13,670 nt of DNA. Source: an uncultured Ruminococcus sp. GTDB lineage: Bacteria > Bacillota > Clostridia > Oscillospirales > Ruminococcaceae. Where the stretch lies: assembly GCA_947174625.1 (NCBI GenBank), contig CAMWJT010000015.1:1-13670 (forward strand). Direction: 5' to 3'. A model generated the notes under the pieces. It did no database searches. It saw only the letters and a program-made list of their open reading frames with translations, and was not told where the DNA came from. The translations under genes and the position numbers were made by a program. Positions 8,455 to 13,670 of the stretch are shown piece after piece (the first letter of the stretch is position 1; each line of letters starts with the position of its first letter).

Positions 8455-9675
8455 ATGGTGATGGAAATGGAAAAAGTAATACAGGAAAAAGTAGAAAAAG
8501 AAATGCAGGAATTAAAAAGCAGAATGCAGAAATGTTATTACAGCAAATCAGGTTTGAATGAAGCAGAAAAATATATAAAAGGACTAATGAGCAGAGCAGA
8601 AAGAAAAAATGGATGGCAGATGGCAGAAGTCCTGGGAGAAAGTACACCATATAAAATACAGCAGTTTATCGGTCGTGGAAGATGGAGTGCGGATGAATTA
8701 AGAGATGTTTTGCAAAAGTATGTAAAAGAAAAATTTCAGGACGAGTCAGCAGTGCTTGTAGTAGACGAAACGGGATTTCTGAAACAGGGAAAGATGTCAG
8801 CAGGCGTACAGAGACAGTACAGTGGAACAGCCGGAAGAATAGAAAACTGTCAGATAGGTGTATTTATGAATGATGCAGTAAATGATAAATTCTGCTGTAT
8901 TGACAGAAAGCTGTATATTCCAAAACAATGGACTGATGATAAAGAACGGTGCAGTAAGGCAGGAATACCTGAAGAATATCAGTTCAGAACCAAAACACAG
9001 ATGGCACTTGAAATGATGAAAAGAGCATATGAAAACAGACTTCCATTTGAATGGGCGGCAGGAGACAGTGTATACGGGGCAGACAGCAGAATACAGAAGT
9101 ATCTTGAAGAAAAAGACAAAAAATATATGTTTGCAGTATCAGGAAAGGAATATGTATGGATTGGTTTCAGACAATATTCAGTAAAAGAAATAAAAGGAAA
9201 TCTTGATGAAGAAAAATGGGTAAGAATAAGTACAGGAAGCGGAACAAAAGGAGAAAAAGTATTTGAATGGCAGTACACTGAAGTAAACTGCAATATTGAA
9301 AATCACAGAAAATATCTGATATTCAGAAGAAGTCTGGCTGATCATTCGCAGATAAGAGGATATATTGCCTATGGAAACTGTGAAACAAAAATGGAAGAGT
9401 TTGTAAAAATCGCAGGAATCAGATGGACAATAGAAATGAATTTTGCGGAAATGAAGGGTGAAACGGGGCTTGACCAGTATGAAGTAAGAAGTTATAATGG
9501 CTGGCATAAACATATTACATTATCATGTCTGGCACATGCTTTTCTTACAGTGTTAAGGGAACAGTTCGAGAATCTTCCTGATATGTCAGTTACATATGAA
9601 AATACAATGGAGGATTTTAAAAAAAAGAGAAAATCAGAGCTGTTATCAGCAAAGCTGAAATACGACGCATTATAG
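8455..9675 (+). CDS. IS701-family DDE transposase
   Basis: A 406-aa protein that catalyses cut-and-paste movement of its own element. Recognised from the segment VVDETGF followed by QYSGTAGRIENCQIGVF (residues 102-137), a hallmark of IS701 transposases, then AAGDSVYGAD (201-210) and IRWTIEMNFAEMKGETGLDQYEVR (split: IRWTIE 322-327, GLDQYEVR 338-345). The likely catalytic triad is D104, D204 and E327, all present. Length is normal for the family. The first ATG has no clear ribosome binding site and sits 5 bases after a -10 box, so the real start may be one of the Met codons within the first 17. Lys and Glu codons are very A-rich (AAA, GAA). The gene points away from the surface protein gene. 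It looks functional. Confidence 0.88.
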   Translation: MVMEMEKVIQEKVEKEMQELKSRMQKCYYSKSGLNEAEKYIKGLMSRAERKNGWQMAEVLGESTPYKIQQFIGRGRWSADELRDVLQKYVKEKFQDESAVLVVDETGFLKQGKMSAGVQRQYSGTAGRIENCQIGVFMNDAVNDKFCCIDRKLYIPKQWTDDKERCSKAGIPEEYQFRTKTQMALEMMKRAYENRLPFEWAAGDSVYGADSRIQKYLEEKDKKYMFAVSGKEYVWIGFRQYSVKEIKGNLDEEKWVRISTGSGTKGEKVFEWQYTEVNCNIENHRKYLIFRRSLADHSQIRGYIAYGNCETKMEEFVKIAGIRWTIEMNFAEMKGETGLDQYEVRSYNGWHKHITLSCLAHAFLTVLREQFENLPDMSVTYENTMEDFKKKRKSELLSAKLKYDAL

Positions 9676-9799
9676 CCGATTTCGTATATGTAACAACTTC
9701 TGATTTCCTTTTCCGAATTCAATATATAAAATGGAAATCTAAGCATCAATTGATGGCTTCTGTTTGTCATTGGAAATCACACTTTTTACAACTGTAATA

Positions 9800-9803
9800 T
9801 TAG
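9800..9803. repeat. Right target-site duplication (TTAG) of the IS701 element
   Basis: Copy of the TTAG at 8409..8412. Its final G is also the first base of the IS5-family terminal repeat GAGCGTGTTCACAT, so the IS701 element landed exactly at the IS5 end. Confidence 0.8.
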
Positions 9804-9815
9804 AGCGTGTTCACA

Positions 9816-10570
9816 TTAAAAGAGAGCATCAAAGATCATGGCAAGCTGAATCACAGAAGTATCAATGTTGTCAAGTTTGTCATAACGGGTAAATACTTTC
9901 CTGAACCGTTTTAAGCGAAGAAAATATCGCTCCACTTCGTTTCTTCTCTGATAGCGTTCTTTATCATAGTCCCATGGCTCTTTGCGGTTCTTTTTTGGAG
10001 GAACAACAGGAATCAATCCATTTTTCACAGCGAGAGAACGGGTTTTGTCATCTTCGTATGCTCTGTCCATCAGTAAATACTGCTCATTTTCAGAACAGAT
10101 AGTATCCAGCAGTTTTCTTCCCTGCGGCGCATCATGATGGTTTCCGGCAGAAAGAGAAAAGACGAAAGCGTATCTGGCAGAAGTGCAGACAAGATGGATT
10201 TTCGTTGTCAGCCCCCTTTTGAGTGTCCAATACTTTGTTTTCCATTGGATTTCCTTGCGCCTGCTGCATCCGGGTGCACTTTGATACTGGTACTGTCCAG
10301 GCACAAAACATCTGTTTCTGTTTCAATAACGCTCTGATTCTGCATTTCTTCCAATATTCTCTGAATTGTACCGTTTTCACTTCAGCGGCTAAATTTCATA
10401 TAGATTGTGTGCCATTTTCCGTACTTTTTCGGCAGCGCCCTCCATTTGCAGCCATTCTCTATGATGTACAGCAGTGCACACATGAACTGATAGTTTGATA
10501 CGACTGGTTTCTTTCTTGCAACAGGCATCTGATGCTCTATTTTTGCAAATTGTTTTTTAGTTAGTTTCAT
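9816..10570 (-). pseudogene. IS5-family transposase, interrupted by a TGA and a -1 frame change
   Basis: Reads MKLTKKQFAKIEHQMPVARK from 10570, then the family segment WRALPKKYGKWHTIYMKFSR. Then comes TGA (10382..10384) where the family has Trp, followed in frame by SENGTIQRILEE and LCLDSTSIKVHPDAAGA up to GHSKGG. The continuation LTTKIHL...LLMDRAYEDD...RRNEVERYFLRLKRFRK is in the -1 frame. The two frames meet at AAAAGGGGG (10212..10220, shown as C5T4 on the plus strand). The DDE residues are recognisable (D of CLDST, D of LMDRAY, E of NEVER). Two-frame expression by slippage occurs in this IS group, so the frame change may be programmed. The TGA is better explained as a nonsense mutation of TGG. 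Total length of about 250 codons is typical. Confidence 0.82.
10212..10220 (-). other. A4G5 tract where the IS5 transposase frame changes by -1
   Basis: The zero frame reads TCA AAA GGG GGC TGA and stops. The frame needed for the rest of the transposase is CTC AAA AGG GGG CTG. An A/G homopolymer tract allows tRNA-Lys to re-pair after a -1 slip, so this is either a programmed frameshift site or the scar of an indel. Confidence 0.5.
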
Positions 10571-10624
10571 ATCTTTATTTACTCTATTTTTCTCTTCTTG
10601 TAAATAGTTATGTGAACACGCTCC

Positions 10625-10744
10625 AATTCTATTGCGCATTTCATTGCTGAACTGCACGCTTATATTGATTGGTACAACAACAAGCGCATCAAGCTTAAAC
10701 TTGACAGCTTATCTCCTGTTGAATTTAGGCTCAATGCTGCATAA
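10625..10744 (+). pseudogene. C-terminal fragment of an IS3-family OrfB transposase
   Basis: The plus-strand frame ending in TAA at 10742..10744 reads ELHAYIDWYNNKRIKLKL, then DSLSPVEFRLNAA. This is the conserved C-terminus of IS3/IS150 OrfB integrases (family form: Y-I-x-x-Y-N-N-x-R-I-K, then L-S-P-x-x-Y/F-R). The DDE core is missing. No start codon or upstream reading frame remains because the sequence is interrupted at the IS5-family boundary. Non-functional. Confidence 0.82.
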
Positions 10745-10774
10745 AAAGCGACCAAGATCTCTCTTAGTCGCTTT
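10745..10774. terminator. Hairpin at the 3' end of the IS3 remnant
   Basis: AAAGCGAC (10745..10752) pairs with GTCGCTTT (10767..10774). AAGA pairs with TCTT inside, across one C/A mismatch, with a 4-base loop. It follows the OrfB stop at once, as terminator-like hairpins do in IS150-type elements. It would also limit transcription running through the IS end in either direction. Confidence 0.55.
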
Positions 10775-11920
10775 GCATAAATTTCTTTTCAAAACTTTGT
10801 CTAACTTTTTGGGGTCAATTCAATTTCCAGAAAACCCAGTTTTTCAGTATTCTCTACCGTCTGCAACAGAAGATCGAATATTCTGAAACTCCTGTTCAGA
10901 TACTCTTTATCATCAGTTTTCTTATAGCATATGATATATTTGTTGGCAAACAGTTCAGTTATTTCTTCATATTTCGGATGCTCCAGCAAGTAGTGTTCCT
11001 GAACAAGCGTAAGGTAGTTCTCCAACGTCTGTGTCGCCATTGCTTTGTTTTGTATACAGGCGTAAGCAATTCCGAGATTTGCTGAATGTATTAACCGTGA
11101 TACTGTATTGGCAGGAATTTTCTGTTCCTCGTATTTCAGTGCTTCCAGATAACAGGAAATAGCTTTCTCATAATCCTCAACATGCATATAAGCTTCACCG
11201 GCAGACGACCACAGACTTATCAAAGAATCTGTATCATTATCTGTATTCTGCTCTATACATTTCACTACATAATGCAGCTCCTGTTTTCCGTATTCTGCAA
11301 TAAGAGGAGACTCTGCATCAATATTTTCTTCTTGCAGCCGGGAGCTGATCAAGCATTTCTGCACTTTCTTCCAGGGATTTGATCAATCGCCATACTGCTT
11401 CAATATCCGTCTTCAACTGACTAAGCAGGACTTCACAGATTAGAGGATGTAAATGCAGATAATCATCCTCAATCTGTACCCAACCTCGTTGAACAACTCC
11501 CTGAAAATCACTCTTTTCTTCTTCAGCGAAATCACAGAGCATAAAGAAATCTTCTATTGGGATTATCGTTGTTCCGAGCATGGCAAGGTGATTCAATATC
11601 TGTATCAATTCATCAGCCAGCCCGAATACTGTAAAGAGAATTTCCAGATATTTCTTTGCAGATTTATTTCTGATAGAACCATCCTTGAAGTTACGCACAT
11701 TCTCCTCAGTAGCAGATACACCCTGATCTGACAGACGGTTATACATTTCCTCAGACGATATTCCAGAAGCCTGCATTTGACGGAAGACAAGCTCCATACC
11801 CATTGTATGCCCTTTCAGAGCATAAATAATATTATCCATATATTCATCTGGTGTACCATGCCAGTAATGTGTAAAGATACTGCGGATATTCTCAAAATCA
11901 TTGAGAATATTGATACTGCA

Positions 11921-11928
11921 TTGTACAA
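11921..11928. repeat. Left target-site duplication (TTGTACAA) of the IS982 element
   Basis: TTGTACAA adjoins the left inverted repeat and recurs at 12940..12947. Eight bases fits the 7-9 bp usual for IS982 elements. The octamer is itself a palindrome, so it also lengthens the apparent inverted repeats to 28 bp. Confidence 0.75.
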
Positions 11929-11948
11929 CGTGAGTTCGACGGAAAAAG

Positions 11949-12890
11949 TTAGTCAAGTAAGAATAAAATGCCCTCAGGCATATCGGAAGCAGAACAGGTA
12001 GAGGTTTTTTTAGGCGGGAAAGAGTAAGCCGCCAGTGCAGAAACCAGATTTACTAAAAAATTAGGTATGCTGCGGTGTCGGGAGTGTTCTATGTCATAGA
12101 TATTCTTGAGGAAATCATTAACGGATTCAATCACAGCACGCTTGCGTAGCATGAACCGATCCTGCAAATCCATCAGTTTATTCTTCCTATTTTTCTTTGC
12201 TCTGGTTACAAGTATAATGTCCCTCTCCAGAAGTTTTTCAAACAATTTTGCCGAAACATAGCCTCTGTTAGCAAATAATTTACCAAATATTTGTTTTGTC
12301 AGAACATCCATGACTGCTTCATTTCTGTCATCAACGTTTCCAGAAGTCAGACAGAAAGAAAGGATCTCCCCTTGATCATTGATGATGAGATGCAGCTTGA
12401 AACCGTAGAATCAACCCATAGAACTTTTGCCTCTTTTTGTATATTCACTGAACAGATGATGTGTGCAGATACGATGATTGTCACATACTCTGATCGGAGT
12501 AGAATCTACAAAAGATATGCCGGAACACTTGCCAAACCGGGCACGGATGGTGTATCATAGTAATAGAACAAGTGCAAATCTCATGATCTCTACAAATCGG
12601 TGATAGCTGACCAGAGTCGGAGAATCCTGCTTCAGGTATTTCTTCATATAATGAACATAATACCATTTAAATGTTCTGTATCCTGATAAATGGTACATAA
12701 TCAATATGGTCATGATCTCACTCAGTGCCATTCTGGTTTTGAACACTATTTCATGCTTATTCATCAACAGCGAATGTGTACAGTATTCCTCATAATCCCT
12801 ATAAAAATCATCTACATCACAAAAGATTGCTACTTGTTCTTCTATTGAAAAAAACGCCTTTCTGTTTTCTGAGTTTGTGGTTATTCTCAT
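11949..12890 (-). pseudogene. IS982-family transposase with two in-frame TGA codons
   Basis: One frame covers the whole gene: FCDVDDFYRDYEEY, SEIMTILIMYHLSGYRTFKW and LVSYHRFVEIM. Then comes TGA (12555..12557), FGKCSGISFVDST, TKRGKSSMG, a second TGA (12411..12413), FYGFKLHLIINDQGEI, SGNVDDRN, FGKLFANRGYVS, ESVNDFLKNIYDIEHSRHRS. These are IS982 signatures in the right order. The second TGA replaces the Trp of the family segment G-W-F-Y-G-F-K-L. The catalytic Asp normally found in D-K-G-Y is Asn here (ANRGY). The element is therefore unable to move by itself. The nominal ATG (12888..12890) overlaps a TGTTATAAT extended -10 box, so the true start was probably downstream. Confidence 0.85.
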
Positions 12891-12897
12891 TATAACA
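12889..12897 (-). promoter_or_regulatory. Extended -10 box of the IS982 transposase
   Basis: On the minus strand TGTTATAAT, an extended -10, lies 22 bases inside the IS982 right end and overlaps the first ATG of the transposase frame. No good -35 is visible at the right distance. It is probably the remains of the element's own promoter. Confidence 0.4.
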
Positions 12898-12939
12898 GAT
12901 TCGGGCGGTTTTTTCTATTCTTTTTTCATCGAACTCATG

Positions 12940-12947
12940 TTGTACAA
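12940..12947. repeat. Right target-site duplication (TTGTACAA) of the IS982 element
   Basis: Direct copy of 11921..11928. In the host gene it encodes the end of F-V-Q, and the same codons recur at the other end of the insertion. Confidence 0.75.
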
Positions 12948-13408
12948 ATATATCAAAATAATCAATATGGGATGTGACAAGAATCTTACAGGGCAGACCA
13001 GTCAGATCATCCAGACGATCGCACTCCTTAGTATCAAAATTATCCAGAATAATGAGATGTCGGGATGTACAGATGATCTGTGAATCTGTAGCTTTCGGCT
13101 GTAATAACCCGATGTGAATTCATCTTCTCCACGCTGACAGTTGACTACAGGAACAGCAATATCGTTAGTGACTGTATCGATCATATTCCCCTGAAATCGA
13201 ACAAATACTGCCGCATCATAATCTTTTGCATAGGATAGTGCGTAATGCTTTGCCAGTTCTGATTTTCCGATATCGCCTATACCATGCAGAATCAGGAAGT
13301 CTGTTTCATTCTGTAGAATATTGTGATACATGACTCTTTGAATCTGCGTACTTTTAATATTTGGAAATTCGGGCATATCTGTTTATCGGTCTTTTTTGAT
13401 GTTTGATG

Positions 13409-13670
13409 TTATTCATAAATTTTTTGGAATGCTTCTGCTATACCGAAATGTTCGAATGATTTTTTATAAGAGAGTACCCATTGAGTGTTGAAGGACAGCT
13501 TCATTCGCTGATTTTGTCCGTGCAAACTCCCAGTCCGCAATCAGAGTTATTTCCCTTCCCTCATGTATTTCCTCTATTTTGATGATCTCAGAATTAAACT
13601 CATCTTTTTTCAACAACAACGCTTGTAATCTACTTTGTATATTTGTTCCACTTCATACTCAATTCTATCT
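13409..13670 (-). pseudogene. Partial, frame-broken coding remnant upstream of the NB-ARC gene
   Basis: Three successive minus-strand frames read as parts of one protein. First is DRIEYEVEQIYKVDY, from the window edge to about 13625. Next is LLLKKDEFNSEIIKIEEIHE followed by GREITLIADWEFARTKSANE. Last is KLSFNTQWVLSYKKSFEHFG followed by IAEAFQKIYE, ending in TAA at 13409..13411. Each piece is well-formed protein-like sequence and stops only after the next has begun, so at least two indels are likely. I do not recognise the family. It ends 32 bases before the ATG of the NB-ARC pseudogene and has the same orientation, so the two may have formed an operon, or this may be a lost N-terminal part of it. 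The 5' part lies outside the window. Confidence 0.5.

Larger units (their letters stand above)
8413..9799 (+). mobile_element. IS701-family insertion sequence, apparently complete
   Basis: A 1387-bp element with 17-bp perfect terminal inverted repeats (TATTACAGTTGTAAAAA at 8413..8429, its complement at 9783..9799), flanked by TTAG duplications. It holds a single uninterrupted transposase gene. Identical repeats, an intact target duplication and an unbroken ORF suggest a recent arrival. It sits immediately against the IS5-family element on its right: the last base of its right duplication is the first base of that element's inverted repeat. Confidence 0.88.
9803..10623 (-). mobile_element. IS5-family (IS427-type) insertion sequence, decayed
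   Basis: An 821-bp element bounded by inverted repeats GAGCGTGTTCACAT (9803..9816) and its complement ending at 10623. Size and transposase type fit the IS427 group of IS5. No direct repeat flanks it: the left flank is TTA and the right flank CAA. To its right is the 3' end of an IS3-type element, but the rest of that element is absent on its left. This indicates a deletion or recombination at the IS5 edge after insertion. Confidence 0.8.
10625..10817 (+). mobile_element. 3' remnant of an IS3-family (IS150-type) element
   Basis: Only the end survives: the C-terminal codons of OrfB, a hairpin, and the right terminal repeat TGTCTAACTTTTTGGGGTCA (10798..10817), which has the form and terminal CA expected of IS150-type ends. 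The left part is gone, cut at the border of the IS5-family element at 10624. The right end lies inside the NB-ARC pseudogene and supplies that gene's current stop codon. Confidence 0.8.
11929..12939 (-). mobile_element. IS982-family insertion sequence inside the NB-ARC gene, inactive
   Basis: A 1011-bp element with 20-bp inverted repeats of the form CRTGAGTTCGAYG plus an A-rich end (11929..11948 and 12920..12939, three mismatches), flanked by TTGTACAA. Its transposase is broken by stop codons. Removing 11929..12939 and one copy of TTGTACAA joins the codons for DYFDIFVQ to CSINILNDFENI in the same frame. So the host gene was in frame at this point when the element arrived. Confidence 0.85.
10801..13376 (-). 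pseudogene. Decayed STAND NTPase: NB-ARC ATPase with C-terminal TPRs
   Basis: Begins at ATG 13376. P-loop HGIGDIGKSELAK (residues 31-43), then after a frame change the Walker B LIILDNFD and the sensor ILVTSH. Beyond the IS982 insertion come an ARC-type region (HTMGMELVFRQM), a winged-helix-like stretch, and TPR helices (AGEAYMHVEDYEKAISCYLEALKY and following). Proteins of this build act as ATP-driven switches in signalling, transcription or defence. Lesions: a frameshift near 13072..13090, the IS982 element at 11929..12939, a frameshift near 11340..11348 (CCC where CC would restore frame), and truncation by the IS3 remnant, which adds ELTPKS and the TAG at 10801. About 510 codons remain. No N-terminal effector domain is visible in this reading frame. 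An in-frame TAA lies just upstream of the ATG and no good ribosome binding site is seen. Confidence 0.82.

Noticed and set aside
8387..8650. Minus-strand open frame over the start of the IS701 element
   Set aside because: Shadow of the A-rich transposase coding sequence (Phe/Leu-rich product), spanning the inverted repeat, with no supporting signals.
9741..9770. Terminator for the IS701 transposase around the CATCAATTGATG palindrome
   Set aside because: The palindrome has no unpaired loop without losing its central pairs and no clear T-run follows, so it is not convincing.
10632..10886. Plus-strand open frame crossing the IS3 remnant into the NB-ARC gene
   Set aside because: It is out of frame with the recognisable OrfB C-terminus and runs across an IS boundary into antisense sequence.
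11921..11948. A 28-bp IS982 terminal repeat beginning at TTGTAC
   Set aside because: The outer 8 bases are the same on both sides in direct orientation and palindromic, and the host frame is restored when they are counted as target duplication. The true terminal repeat is the inner 20 bp.
11318..11956. Separate gene starting with TTG at 11956
   Set aside because: The start lies inside the IS982 element. From about 11928 downwards the sequence continues the NB-ARC protein, so it is the middle part of the broken gene and not an independent one.
10382..12557. Use of a genetic code in which UGA encodes Trp
   Set aside because: Trp is encoded by TGG in the giant gene and in the IS701 gene, and TGG also occurs in the IS982 gene. 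The TGA codons occur only in genes that carry other lesions or are IS copies.

Overview
The window looks like a piece of a low- to mid-GC Gram-positive chromosome of the Ruminococcus/Clostridia type. Four things point that way: a sortase-anchored surface protein with choice-of-anchor A, SpaA-like and Cna-B modules, a family 9 glycoside hydrolase (GH9) module within it, consensus SigA signals with a strong AGGAGG site, and the mix of IS families. The assignment rests on recognising protein families by eye, not on a database search.

Left 8.1 kb (minus strand): one very large gene (194..8107, 2637 aa) with its own extended -10 SigA promoter (8166..8194), a strong ribosome binding site before a GTG start, and a clean rho-independent terminator (145..176). 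It encodes a secreted, probably wall-anchored multidomain protein. In order it carries a signal peptide, a choice-of-anchor A adhesin domain, SpaA-like domains separated by an acidic repeat, several unassigned beta-rich modules, a Pro/Asp linker, two Cna-B domains, and a third Cna-B domain split by about 590 residues. The split is filled by a complete GH9 cellulase-type catalytic domain plus an Ig-like domain. A sortase-type tail (MPSAGG, hydrophobic segment, basic end) follows. This domain-in-domain layout is the most striking feature of the window.

Middle (8.2-10.8 kb): an intergenic region with a palindrome and an orphan terminator-like hairpin, then a pile of insertion sequences. These are an apparently intact IS701-family element (8413..9799, TTAG target duplication), an IS5-family (IS427-type) element with a nonsense codon and a -1 frame change (9803..10623), and only the 3' end of an IS3/IS150-type element (about 10625..10817).

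Right (10.8-13.67 kb, minus strand): a decayed STAND-type NB-ARC ATPase gene with C-terminal TPRs. It is broken by two frameshifts, by an IS982-family insertion (11929..12939, with an 8-bp palindromic duplication TTGTACAA), and by loss of its 3' end at the IS3 fragment. Removing the IS982 element restores the reading frame exactly. Upstream of it, running off the window edge, is another frame-broken coding remnant of unknown function.

The picture is of an active surface-enzyme gene next to a degenerating NTPase locus that served as a landing site for IS elements. A likely order is: IS3-type insertion into the 3' end of the NB-ARC gene, IS5 insertion with deletion of flanking DNA, then IS701 at the very edge of IS5. 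IS982 insertion cannot be placed in this order.
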